Shown here piece by piece: positions 48,703-57,695 of a stretch of DNA of 64,000 nt (positions within the stretch are counted from its first letter, which is position 1; each line of letters begins with the position of its first letter). Source of the DNA: DAIOEK01 sp963708715 (GTDB taxonomy: Bacteria; Chloroflexota; Anaerolineae; Anaerolineales; Anaerolineaceae). The stretch is from NCBI GenBank assembly GCA_963708715.1, contig CAVPSU010000001.1:1426001-1490000 (forward strand). Direction: 5' to 3'. The notes beneath the pieces are model-generated. The model ran no database searches and was not told where the DNA came from. It was given only the letters and a program-made list of their open reading frames with translations. A program made the translations under genes and the position numbers.

Positions 48703-49737
48703 TCATCCGGATAATACGCTGGAATTTCGGACAACCAGCTCTGATTTCAATAGGATCTGCCGTTCAGCCAGATGATGCCCATTGATCATTTCCATGACCA
48801 TACTGCATGCGAGGTGAGCCATCGCCCTGGCGGGTAGATGAACGGTTGTAAGGGGAGGGTCGAAATATCTGGCGAACGGGACATCATCAAAACCAACGAT
48901 CGCGATGTCTTGAGGAATCCGCAACCCAAAGTCTCGGATGGCAGCCATGGAACCCAATGCCACCACATCACTGGCGATAAACACCGCGTCTGGTTTTTGC
49001 TCGATTGTCAACAAGGATTTCATTTGTTCGTACCCGCTCTCTGGCGTAAAATCGCCTTGGCGGATCAGCTCTTCTACAAAAGGTAAGCCGTTTTCTTCCA
49101 GTGCCTGCCTATATCCGGAAAGCCGGTCACTCGCAGCGGTGAATGATAGGTCAGCATTCGTAATACAGGCAATCTTTTGATAACGGTGTTGTTGGATCAA
49201 ATGGTCTGTTGCCAGTTTCGCCGCTGCCTTATTATCGACATCCACATAGCAGAAGCGATGATCGGGCATGCTGCCCATGAGCACCATTGGGAAATCAGCT
49301 TCGAGCATCGCAGTGAGTGCCTGGTCGTCGAATCGAGGTCCAGAGAGAATGATCCCATCGATCCGCTTGGACCCCACCAGTTGAAGGTAGGTTTCAACAG
49401 GATGGGTGTCTTCGACGGTCTCCAGGATAAGCCGCATACCCCGAGCCCTGGTTTCATCTACCAGCACATCGATGATCTGGGTGATATAGGCGTCTGTGGC
49501 GATGTGATATGGGCTGCGGTTTAAGATCAGTCCGATACTTTGAGACCGTCCTGATGCAAGGGTTTGGGCGGCTGCGTCGGGGATATATCCCAGGTCTACG
49601 GCGGATTGCAACACCCGTTGGCGGGTGTCCTCGCTGATCTGAATACCCTCCACCTTATTTAACACAAAAGAGACAGTTGTCCTTGAAACGCCGGCTGCTT
49701 TTGCAACATCATGGCTGGTGACTCGTTTTTGAGGCAT
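48703..49737 (-). CDS. LacI-family transcriptional repressor
   Basis: 344 residues. The N-terminal HTH and hinge (TSHDVAKAAGVSRTTVSFVLN, then LGYIPDAAAQTLASGRS) precede a periplasmic-binding-protein-like effector domain (GIILSGPRFDDQAL, VDVDNKAAAKLATDHLI, AVFIASDVVALGSMAA). First gene of the alpha-glucoside operon. Two palindromes in its own promoter (49752-49776) indicate autoregulation of the entire operon, presumably released by a disaccharide. AGGAG precedes the ATG. Confidence 0.93.
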   Translation of the reverse strand: MPQKRVTSHDVAKAAGVSRTTVSFVLNKVEGIQISEDTRQRVLQSAVDLGYIPDAAAQTLASGRSQSIGLILNRSPYHIATDAYITQIIDVLVDETRARGMRLILETVEDTHPVETYLQLVGSKRIDGIILSGPRFDDQALTAMLEADFPMVLMGSMPDHRFCYVDVDNKAAAKLATDHLIQQHRYQKIACITNADLSFTAASDRLSGYRQALEENGLPFVEELIRQGDFTPESGYEQMKSLLTIEQKPDAVFIASDVVALGSMAAIRDFGLRIPQDIAIVGFDDVPFARYFDPPLTTVHLPARAMAHLACSMVMEMINGHHLAERQILLKSELVVRNSSVLSG

Positions 49738-49751
49738 ACCATCTCCTGAGA

Positions 49752-49776
49752 TAACGCGCGTTACTAACGCGCGTTA
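49752..49776. promoter_or_regulatory. Twin LacI-type operators
   Basis: Two identical 12-bp palindromes TAACGCGCGTTA (49752-49763 and 49765-49776) are separated by one base. Each has the central CG of LacI-family operators. They lie between the -10 box and the ribosome-binding site of the lacI-like gene, so bound repressor would cover the start of transcription. Confidence 0.85.
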
Positions 49777-49778
49777 AT

Positions 49779-49807
49779 AATATAGCAAATCAATACCCGG
49801 ATGTCAA
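49779..49807 (-). promoter_or_regulatory. Promoter of the alpha-glucoside operon
   Basis: On the minus strand TTGACA (49802-49807) and TATATT (49779-49784) are 17 bp apart, with the twin operators immediately downstream. Confidence 0.85.
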
Positions 49808-50215
49808 TAACCTTTCGGCGCATGTCATTTAGAGCCATATGTGTCCAAGTAGTCCCTCGGGAGATCTGGGATGAGTTTAACTTTGGTAGAGATGCTACGC
49901 CGATACTATTATTTCCTATCGGATGGGCTGAGCAATCTTTTTTTCCTCACTAATCAAAGGTTCGTTGCAAAACCAATCTATGCTAAAAGCATTCGTGAGA
50001 ATCTGTGTTCCTGCGGAGGACAAAGTAATAGATATCGTAAGAATTCTCTGATTAAATAGAGAAAATGCCCTCTCGGGCACTCTCAAGTAATCAATAGTCA
50101 TCCATCTTTGCTAAACGGATTGGCATATATTATATTGATAGCATTAAAACCACTTAGGGTTTTTATTCAGGAGTGACGCTTCAAATCATAAATAAAACAA
50201 GAGTGCTATAAATAA
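49808..50215. other. Intergenic stretch, mostly unexplained
   Basis: No convincing gene. It contains one terminator-like stem near 50066 and AT-rich sequence. Short frames on both strands lack ribosome-binding sites and family resemblance. Confidence 0.45.
50066..50079 (-). terminator. Small terminator-like hairpin
   Basis: TGCCC (50066-50070) pairs with GGGCA (50075-50079), with outer GAGA/TCTC pairing possible; TTTTC follows on the minus strand. No minus-strand gene is identified upstream of it, so its role is unclear. Confidence 0.4.
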
Positions 50216-50311
50216 GATATTGAACCCATCTTCAGTGAGCTAGTCCGTATGGTGTACGAGCTGTACGGTCTGACAGAGGATGGGGTAAAGTTTGTGGAAG
50301 GTCTTGTATAA
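50216..50311 (+). pseudogene. Remnant of a restriction/methyltransferase C-terminus
   Basis: 31 codons ending at TAA 50309-50311 read SELVRMVYELYGLTEDGV and KFVEG. This closely resembles the final helix (VYELYGLTEEE) common at the ends of type II/IIG restriction-modification proteins. A stop lies directly upstream in frame and no start is present, so only the tail survives. Confidence 0.5.
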
Positions 50312-50397
50312 TGGTTTGGGATTCTCAAACCAGCCATCCCTATCCATTTCTCAGGTGGGTAATCCTATATGACGTCCAGATGTGAATGGAGGAAAAT

Positions 50398-51783
50398 GTG
50401 AGAACTATAGACCAGATCGCCTGTGATGTTGTATCAGAATACCAATCGCATTCGGGAAAAGAAGATGGCCTCTTCTTTCAAAAGAATATTCCGGCTGCAG
50501 TTATCGAAAAATTTAACAATGCATTCCCTGGAACAATTCAAACTGAAACAAAACTGCTGTATTTTGCTTCATATCCCGGACTGATCACGTGGGGAAACCA
50601 AATACATGGAACCCTATTAACAAACCAGGCGATCTACTCTATTCGGAAAAAGGATACAACCGTTGTCCGGCTGGATACATTGGAAAGTATTTATCCGGCG
50701 TCCGCGAACGTTGTGATCAATGATCAAATTCAGTTGGATGTAAACCTAACTCAAAAAGCTGATGCAATTTTCTACAACATCCTGACTCAGATCTTCAGGA
50801 TCTCTTTAGGAGATCCCGCAGAATGTCCCATTGAAAACGCGATATTCTTTCCGAAGGTCTGTGTCGGATGTGGCACTAAATCTCCATTGACCGACCTTGA
50901 AATTCCGGTATATAGAAAAATAAAGGCAACCACAGGCAGCAACATTGTCCAATCGTATGCGCTGGGTGCCGGGTTAATGGGTGGTATTATCTTCGCTGCG
51001 ATGGGTGCGGGTTTGTCAGAAAGCTTGAAAAAACGGGATATTAAGAATAAATATTTGTTCCTTATCTGTGAAAGTTGCAAAAAAGGGTCTCTCCAAACAG
51101 GAACTAAACACATTTAGCCAGCCATTGGTCTCTGATCCAGCGGTACCGGCTACATTATATGGAAACCGCCTGTTCTGGTTGCAGGTGACAGGACGCAAGT
51201 TTACTTTATGGACGAAGAATTTAGAGTTTCTCTCCTCTTTCCGTGATCGGAATTTTGAAAGATTTGACGAGGAGACTGAATCTGAGGGATTTGCCCCAGA
51301 ATTACTTGAAGAAATTAGCCATTCAACAGGGAGTGAAGTTAATGAAATGGATGCCCGAATCATCCATTGTTGGCGGACCCACATTAATCCCATTAAGAGC
51401 ATTGTAAAAGATTGGTATTATGAACCGGATATTCCTCAAAAAAACTGGATAAAGCAACAGAAAAATATGCTGCCTTTCCCGATGACGAGGTGGTTCTTGG
51501 CTTAAAAGACTATTCCATATTTGGATCCGTCAGAGGTGGCATGATCATAACCACAAAAGGAATGTATTGGTTGTTGGAAGGTATGGGAAAAGGTCACATT
51601 AATTTCAAAGACTTAAAACCTCATTCTATAAGAACCAAGTCTAGTTTTCCAACCGATAAAATAATTCTTAGTGATTTCCTGGTTATTGAAGCCGCACACT
51701 TTGGAGCGGGGAGTGCTCAGTATAGTTCGTTTGTGACCTTTTTGTTAAATGCATGTCGGTTGGTTTCACCTTTCTCCTGGTAA
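50398..51783 (+). pseudogene. Unknown cytosolic/membrane-associated protein, two frameshifts
   Basis: Three overlapping frames join into one protein of about 460 residues if one A is removed from A6 at 51079-51084 and one A is added to A7 at 51438-51444. The start is probably GTG 50398 (GGAGG before it) rather than ATG 50386. Seen in order: a PH-like first part (LLTNQAIYSIRKKDTTVVRL), a Cys pair CVGCG (about 160), a hydrophobic hairpin (LGAGLMGGIIFAAMGAG), a second CESC, and a C-terminal part with VVLGLKDYSIFGSVRGGMII and TKGMYWLLEG that resembles a second PH-like domain. CVGCG plus CESC could bind zinc. I do not recognise the family. Confidence 0.65.
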
Positions 51784-52090
51784 CGATAAAGGTAGCGCGT
51801 ATGGTGGGTTGAGCGTTTTTCTCTCAACCTACCATTACAGTTATGCCATTCTGAGCGAGATTGGATCAGCATGACTTGAGAATGTGTAGATCTCTCCGGT
51901 TCGGACGCTGAATCATGTCCGAACCACCTCCCCTTAGAGGGGAGGACTTTTTGTCTTTGTTGACCGGCAAGGTCGGCTAAGCATGACCGGGGGCAGTTCC
52001 ACTACCAGGGATCAAGTATACCTAATTGAGGCAAGGAAACATCGGGTAATTCGATGGTGGGTTGCCTTTCGGGCAACCCACCCTACATGA
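51784..52090. repeat. Mosaic of REP-like inverted repeats
   Basis: No gene. Four hairpins: TGGTGGGTTGAG/CTCAACCTACCA (51802-51834); GGTTCGGAC/GTCCGAACC (about 51898-51925); CCTCCCCT/AGGGGAGG (51927-51945) followed by T5; GGTGGGTTGCC/GGCAACCCACC (52056-52082). ATTCTGAGCGAGA near 51849 resembles a dispersed repeat seen in several phyla. The TGGTGGGTTG core occurs at both edges. Confidence 0.65.
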
Positions 52091-54184
52091 TTATATCTTC
52101 CCTCTTACATCTATCGCGAGAGCACCTTTGACCAATACCTTGAGTGGATTGATCTCCAATTCCTGAATTTGAGGATGATCCATTGCCAACTGCGACAACC
52201 GTAACAGAACGTCTTCAGCGGCCAGCGCATCCGCCGGGGAAATGCTGCGAAAACCTTGCAGCTTTTTTCCTGCCCAGGTGGACTGAATCATCTGACGGGC
52301 TTCTATGGGTGAGATGGGTGCGATGCCAAACGCGACATCCTTCAACCCTTCCACTTCGACTCCGCCCGATCCAAACATCAGCATGGGTCCAAACATGGGG
52401 TCGCGGACAAATCCGGTGATGACTTCCTGTCCAGCACCTGCCATCTTTTGTACATGGACACCATCGATTCGGGCCTCCGGTTTTGCCTTGCGTGCTCGTT
52501 CCATGATCAACCCGAATCCGCTGCGAACATCAGCCGCGGTGTTGACGTTCAATAACACACCGCCGATGTCTGATTTATGGGCAATGTCAGGAGAAGCCAG
52601 TTTCAAAACCACCGGATATCCAAGTTTTCCAGCTAATCTCACGGCATGGTCGGCTGTCTCTGCCAGTTTCAATCCGATCGTCTGGATACCATAAGACTCC
52701 AATAATGCCAAAATGGTTTCCTGATCCAACCATTCTCCCCTGACGGCGTCCGATAATAATTTCGCAGCCTTCTTCTTGAAAATTGCCGGCAGCGTCACCT
52801 TTTCTTCAACCGGCTTTTTCAGGAACGCGGCATATTTGGTGAGTGCGCCCAGGGCGGAGGCAGCCCATTCAGGAAAACGGTAATCGGGGATCTGTGCCGC
52901 TCGCGCCAGCGAAACTGCCTCCTTTATCTGCTCTTCACCCATAAGCGTAAATAAAACCGGCTTCTGGTGCGATTGGATGACAGGCAGCATGGCTTTGACC
53001 AGTGTGCCGGTCGTACTGGGCGGAGGTGGTGGCGAGATGACGATCACTGAATCGACGCCAGCATCTTGTAAGATTAATTCGAGGCTGCCGCTGAAATGCT
53101 CGGGACCTGCCCCCGCCAGCATATCGACCGGGTTTTGCAGACTTGCAGCAGCGGGAAGCAGCTTCTGTAAGCCAGATTTCGTCTCCGGGCTGAGGTCTGC
53201 CAACTTCATTCCATGCATTTCCAGGGCATCTGCTGCAGTAACGCCTGGACCACCCGAGTTGGTGAGAACCGCCACTCGATTCCCCTGTGGCAATGGACAC
53301 CATGCCAGGGCACGCGCCCATTGGAACATTTCTTCTGTCGTATTGGCTCGCAGCACACCGGCTTTTGCAAAAGCCGCGTCAAAGGCGGCTTCCTGTCCCG
53401 CCAGTGCGCCCGTATGGCTGGCTGCCGCTCGTTTACCACTCTCGAATCGTCCCACCTTCAACGCAACAATGGGCTTTTTCCGTACAACTCGAGAGGCAGC
53501 TTCGATGAATTCTCGGCCGTCTTTCACACCCTCAAGGTAGAGTGTGATGACTTTGGTGTGCGGGTCCGCTGCCATTTCAGGAAGGACATCCACCTCACTC
53601 ACACTGGTCTGATTTCCCAGGCTGATGAGATGGGAAAGCCCGCCGCCTTGTCCGCGAAACCAATCGATCACAGCAGCGCAGATGGCGCCCGAGTGAGACA
53701 GAAAGGCGATCTCACCTGCCGGCGGACCAGGTGGTTGCAGGAAGGTGGTCTCCAGTGGATAGTGGGTATTGATGATACCTACGCAATTCGGTCCGATGAA
53801 ACGGATGCCATACCGTTCTGCAATTTGAAAAACCTGCTCCTCCAATAAAGCCCCTTCAGGGCCCACCTCTCGGAATCCACCGGTAGCAACAATGGCAGCT
53901 TTAATCCCCCTTTTTCCGGTTTCTTCCATCATTTGAGGTACTGCCTGCGGTGGCACCAACAGGACAGCCAGGTCGACAGGTTCAGGTGTATCCAGTATGG
54001 AGGTCAGGATGGTTTGCCCAAATAGTTCCCCACCGCGCGGATTGACGAAATGGATCACACCTGGGTAACCACTCCGGACCAAATTTCGCGCCAGGGCATA
54101 ACCCAGTTTATTGGGATCCTGGGAGGCACCACACAGAACGATGCCTTTAGGTTGAAAGAATGGAGTGAGAGGATTATTTTTCAT
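52091..54184 (-). CDS. ADP-forming acyl-CoA synthetase (ACD, fused alpha-beta)
   Basis: 697 residues. Order: CoA-binding Rossmann domain (IVLCGASQDPNKLG, FIGPNCVGIIN), ligase domains with FLSHSGAI and ISLGN, then the phosphoryl-transfer His257 in SHTGALAGQ, and a C-terminal ATP-grasp domain (GYPVVLKLASPDIAHKSDIGGV, MLMFGSGGVEVEGLKDVAF, ELEINPL). This alpha-beta arrangement is that of archaeal/bacterial ACDs, which convert acyl-CoA, ADP and phosphate into acid, CoA and ATP. It can harvest energy from acyl-CoA made by the acylating dehydrogenase or other 2-oxoacid routes (inference). The ribosome-binding site is weak. Confidence 0.92.
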   Translation of the reverse strand: MKNNPLTPFFQPKGIVLCGASQDPNKLGYALARNLVRSGYPGVIHFVNPRGGELFGQTILTSILDTPEPVDLAVLLVPPQAVPQMMEETGKRGIKAAIVATGGFREVGPEGALLEEQVFQIAERYGIRFIGPNCVGIINTHYPLETTFLQPPGPPAGEIAFLSHSGAICAAVIDWFRGQGGGLSHLISLGNQTSVSEVDVLPEMAADPHTKVITLYLEGVKDGREFIEAASRVVRKKPIVALKVGRFESGKRAAASHTGALAGQEAAFDAAFAKAGVLRANTTEEMFQWARALAWCPLPQGNRVAVLTNSGGPGVTAADALEMHGMKLADLSPETKSGLQKLLPAAASLQNPVDMLAGAGPEHFSGSLELILQDAGVDSVIVISPPPPPSTTGTLVKAMLPVIQSHQKPVLFTLMGEEQIKEAVSLARAAQIPDYRFPEWAASALGALTKYAAFLKKPVEEKVTLPAIFKKKAAKLLSDAVRGEWLDQETILALLESYGIQTIGLKLAETADHAVRLAGKLGYPVVLKLASPDIAHKSDIGGVLLNVNTAADVRSGFGLIMERARKAKPEARIDGVHVQKMAGAGQEVITGFVRDPMFGPMLMFGSGGVEVEGLKDVAFGIAPISPIEARQMIQSTWAGKKLQGFRSISPADALAAEDVLLRLSQLAMDHPQIQELEINPLKVLVKGALAIDVRGKI

Positions 54185-54336
54185 AGAGAAATTATAGCAG
54201 GGTCATGGTTTTAATATTACCGTCATGGTGAATATGTTACCGTGCATTGTCACCCCTACCACATGCGCAGCGAAGGCACGGGCTTATCATACACCTGGAA
54301 ATAAAATACGAATTGTGATGATAAGGAGGAGGAATA

Positions 54337-54685
54337 ATGAACGAAAATCTGGTTACAAAAAAGGATCGATCCAAACGCGGTGGCATGGTTGTCGGAGCGA
54401 TCCTGGTAGCTGTCGGAATTATGAACCTTCTGGTCAATGTCATTAAGACTGAAATTGAAATGTACCTGGTACTTGCCACCGGTGTAATATTCCTGATGGC
54501 TGGTATGGCAGACCCCAGCCGTGGCCTCTCATCCCTGAGGTATCATGACTGCGACCGGTGGAATGATTCAACAGGGTGTTATAGGATTGAAAATCCTGGA
54601 TGTGATCGGGCAGGGTTGGCCGGTGGTGTTAATCGGGATCGGGTTATACCTTCTGCTGCGCCGCAAAGAACTTAAAGAAGAATAA
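54337..54685 (+). pseudogene. Small LiaI/LiaF-like membrane protein, two frameshifts
   Basis: A small envelope protein with AAGGAGGA before the ATG. The first frame gives a basic N-terminus and two helices (GGMVVGAILVAVGIMNLL, MYLVLATGVIFLMAG). One missing G at 54502-54503 and another at 54537 shift it; restoring both gives GYGRPQPWPLIPGGIMTATGG and a last helix GWPVVLIGIGLYLLLRRKE ending at 54683-54685. The restored 116-117-residue protein has the pattern of LiaI/LiaF-type TM domains, which act in envelope stress. Confidence 0.75.
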
Positions 54686-54703
54686 TAGCACCTCCCATCC
54701 TCC

Positions 54704-54728
54704 CCTCCGGATCATCATGATCCGGAGG
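54704..54728 (+). terminator. Intrinsic terminator
   Basis: A 12-bp perfect stem (CCTCCGGATCAT with ATGATCCGGAGG) with a 1-nt centre is followed by TTTTTATTT, just after the small membrane-protein gene. Confidence 0.9.
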
Positions 54729-54822
54729 TTTTTATTTCAACAAATGGTTGTATTGTAAAATGGAACGGATACGACCAACAATCGGGTAGAATAAATCTGA
54801 CATCCAAAAAAGAGGATCAACG

Positions 54823-56814
54823 ATGACTTACCCCATCATCCAACGTGAACTCACCGTTCATCTACATAACGGTAATTGGTATTTGCGACCAGTGGAATCT
54901 CCCGCAATTCTCGGACCGGTGGATTACGCGTGGCACCGATATCATCTCTACCCGGACAGCTTCACGTTTGGCGAAGGGCTTCTTGCCGGAAGCAGTATTC
55001 CTGGTTCGCGCAGGCTGGTGTTTGGTGCCCAGTCGCCCCAATGGGATGGCTTCTATATTTCCAGTATGGGTGGAGCGGCATACACATTTCACAATGTCGG
55101 AGTCAATTATGTCGCGTTACGCGGACGCGCCCAAGAAACCAGCGTCTTATTGATGAATCATAAACTTGGTGAGATCAATGCCCGGATCGAACCCGTCAAC
55201 GCGGAGACTCTCTGGTGTGGATATGCCGACCCAAATGGCAGACCATTGCTCGGTTTCTTTGCGATCCAGCAGGCGCTTTATGATCGCTACAAATCAGAAT
55301 ACCCAGAAGGAAAACTGCGGGTTTGTACCGTCGGTCCTGCCTCACAGCACACTTCCGAAGGGGCAATCGGTTCCAGTCCATATAGGCGGGGGGAATTGTC
55401 TGCAGTAGTAGATTGGGCTGGTCGGGGTGGTTTGGGTTCACGCTTACTTCAAACTCACAATATTGCTGCCATCATCTTTGGCGGTGAATGGGAAGATCCT
55501 GATCTACGTGATTCAGCGGAGATCAATTCGTATTTCATGGAGCATTTTGGTCAGAAAACCATTCAAACGGATATCGCGCTTACAGAAAAATACCGGTACG
55601 TTCCTCAGTTTGAGACCGGGGGCACCTTTGGTGTCAATATGCGCGAAATGAATGAAAGGCTGATGAGTTTCAATTACACCAGTATCTATCGTTCCGATGC
55701 CGAGCGGCTGGAACAGCACGAGAAGTTTATCCTCCATCATTACCTGGAACAATTCAATACCGAGACAATAAAACCCAAGAATTTCCAGCATTGCGGAGAA
55801 CCTTGCCCGGTTGCTTGCAAGAAAATGTTTGAGATCTATAAAAAAGATTTTGAACCTTACCACGCGCTCGGTCCGCAGATTGGCGTATTCGATCAACGGG
55901 CAGCGGAGCAGATCAATGATTATGTGGATGCCATGGGTTTCGACGCCATTCAGACAGGCGGAACGGTCGCATGGATCATGGATATTGTCGCGAATGGATT
56001 GATCTCCCCTGAAGAGTATGGGTTTCCGCCCGCGGACAAAATGAAAATGCAATTCACTTCTGATCCGACATCCTTTGATCTGGTGAATGACAGCGCTTTA
56101 AATGCAAACTACGCTCAAAAAGTGGTCGAAGCGATCTTGTTCGATCCGAAAGCAGCCTTGTTTCAAACGGGTATTCGTGCGGCAGCCGATGTGTTGGATA
56201 AACGCCATAAGAAAAAAACCGTGGAACGGGCAGTCTATATTCCACACGGCGAATCTGGCCATATGGTTCCTAATCAGTATTGGGTGGCAGGAATGCTGAG
56301 CCCGATGCCTATGCTGGGGAAATATTACGTCTATTATGAAGGCAAGTTTATGCCGCCGTTTGAGCTTGGGCGGAAGAATATTGAACGGATGGTCTATGAG
56401 CTGTTCACCGATAACAGCGGGATCTGTCGCTTCCATCGGAAATGGGCAGAGACGATCACGGATGAAATTCTATCCGCGCATTACGGCTTATCGATCAATT
56501 TCAAAGAGCACCATTTCAATCTGGCAAAACATATCCACGAAAGTGAATCAGACAAAAGTGTATTTTGGGAAAGTGAGCGAGTCGTTGATCTGCTTTTCAC
56601 ATTTCTTGAGCAGTGGGATAGATTCGGTCTGAAGGATCCAGCGTTATCCGATTGGCTAGCGAGATTCAGGGAAAATAAGATAAAAGCCGCACGGGATTGG
56701 TGGATGGAGGTCAAACGAGGCATTGATTCAGCTTTCGCGGAGGGAGCTCATGCCATCCCCGAAATGCTTACCCCCAATCAAGCCCAGACCAACTACGGAT
56801 CTCCGATCAAATGA
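54823..56814 (+). CDS. Divergent aldehyde:ferredoxin oxidoreductase family protein
   Basis: 663 residues. The N-terminal pterin-binding domain is recognisable: FGEGLLAGSSIPGSRRLVFG, then SPQWDGFYISSMGGAAYTF and VGVNYVALRGRA in the place of the usual SPxxGGxGDSxxGG motif. The cluster region reads C324-G-E-P-C328-P-V-A-C332, one residue longer in the first gap than the C-x2-C-x3-C of typical AORs, with a later Cys in DNSGICRFHRKW. Function as a tungsten aldehyde or related oxidoreductase is probable; the substrate is unknown. GAGG precedes the ATG. It is translationally coupled to a GRP-type transporter gene. Confidence 0.8.
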   Translation: MTYPIIQRELTVHLHNGNWYLRPVESPAILGPVDYAWHRYHLYPDSFTFGEGLLAGSSIPGSRRLVFGAQSPQWDGFYISSMGGAAYTFHNVGVNYVALRGRAQETSVLLMNHKLGEINARIEPVNAETLWCGYADPNGRPLLGFFAIQQALYDRYKSEYPEGKLRVCTVGPASQHTSEGAIGSSPYRRGELSAVVDWAGRGGLGSRLLQTHNIAAIIFGGEWEDPDLRDSAEINSYFMEHFGQKTIQTDIALTEKYRYVPQFETGGTFGVNMREMNERLMSFNYTSIYRSDAERLEQHEKFILHHYLEQFNTETIKPKNFQHCGEPCPVACKKMFEIYKKDFEPYHALGPQIGVFDQRAAEQINDYVDAMGFDAIQTGGTVAWIMDIVANGLISPEEYGFPPADKMKMQFTSDPTSFDLVNDSALNANYAQKVVEAILFDPKAALFQTGIRAAADVLDKRHKKKTVERAVYIPHGESGHMVPNQYWVAGMLSPMPMLGKYYVYYEGKFMPPFELGRKNIERMVYELFTDNSGICRFHRKWAETITDEILSAHYGLSINFKEHHFNLAKHIHESESDKSVFWESERVVDLLFTFLEQWDRFGLKDPALSDWLARFRENKIKAARDWWMEVKRGIDSAFAEGAHAIPEMLTPNQAQTNYGSPIK

Positions 56815-57695
56815 CGCTCTTCCTCGCTATAGTAACCGTCGCATGTTGGGGCTCCTGGCTGGCGCCAACCCAAAACGTGCGAATGCCTTCCCAATATATC
56901 AAGACATTTTATGTCTCCGCAGCTTTTCTAGCGCTGGCATTAATCATTGCCCTGTCTCAAAAAAGCTGGAACTATACACTTTTCTCATTCTTCCTTCCCT
57001 TTGCCGGGGGCGTCATCTGGTCCATCTCCAGTGTCTGTGCATTCGTGGGCACCGACCGCCTAGGACTTGCAAAAGCGGTTGGAATCTGGTCGCCTATGAA
57101 TATCGTGGTTAGCATCATCTGGGGAGCGGTCCTTTTTCAAGAATTGCTCAATCTGAGCCGGTTAAATCTATACCTTATGCTCATGGCGGTGGCGATGATG
57201 ATCACAGGGGTACTCATGATCGTTTTTGCCAGAGGCTCAGGTACCCGTCCAGACGATCCTAGACGATGGCTAACCGGAATCATGGGTGCAGTTGGTGCGG
57301 GGATTCTATGGGGAGCCTATTTCATCCCTATGAAATTGACTGGAACATCTGCCTGGGTCTCATCCTTCCCCTTCGCGGTTGGGATGTTTGTTGCGGGTTG
57401 CATCATGATTCTGCTGGTGAAACAACCCATTCGACTGGAAAAAACTGGAGATTATGTACGAGTCTTCGGCAGTGGGATCATCTGGGGGATCGGAAATTAC
57501 ACGATGCTCGTCCTTACCGACCTGATAGGCGCCGGAAAAGGTTTCTCAATCGCCCAATTGGCTGTTGTGGTGAATGCGTTAGCGGGTATTTATATTCTGA
57601 AGGACCCTAGACTGAAAACACGGGCAGCAACATTGACCCTGGTAGGGTGTGTGCTGGCGATGGTCGGTGGAATTGTATTGGGTAACCTGAAATAA
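56811..57695 (+). CDS. GRP-family sugar transporter (10 TM)
   Basis: 294 residues with ten TMs in two similar halves, the DMT/GRP layout. GRP hallmarks: N-terminal CWGSWLAPTQN and, at the start of the second half, GAGILWGAYFIPMK. Glucose/ribose/rhamnose transporters of Gram-positives and the eukaryotic TMEM144 belong here. The start overlaps the AOR-like stop by 4 bp (ATGA), so the two are co-translated; it may bring in or remove the compound handled by the oxidoreductase. Its stop is directly adjacent to the stop of the next, convergent gene. Confidence 0.8.
   Translation: MTLFLAIVTVACWGSWLAPTQNVRMPSQYIKTFYVSAAFLALALIIALSQKSWNYTLFSFFLPFAGGVIWSISSVCAFVGTDRLGLAKAVGIWSPMNIVVSIIWGAVLFQELLNLSRLNLYLMLMAVAMMITGVLMIVFARGSGTRPDDPRRWLTGIMGAVGAGILWGAYFIPMKLTGTSAWVSSFPFAVGMFVAGCIMILLVKQPIRLEKTGDYVRVFGSGIIWGIGNYTMLVLTDLIGAGKGFSIAQLAVVVNALAGIYILKDPRLKTRAATLTLVGCVLAMVGGIVLGNLK

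Noticed and set aside
48644..48734. Longer start for the sugar-binding protein (ATG 48734)
   Set aside because: It would overlap the lacI-like gene and place 30 hydrophilic residues before the lipoprotein signal; the ATG at 48644 has a strong ribosome-binding site.
49871..50101. Short overlapping ORFs upstream of the LacI-type promoter
   Set aside because: Both strands are open by chance in AT-rich sequence; no start signals and no recognisable motif.
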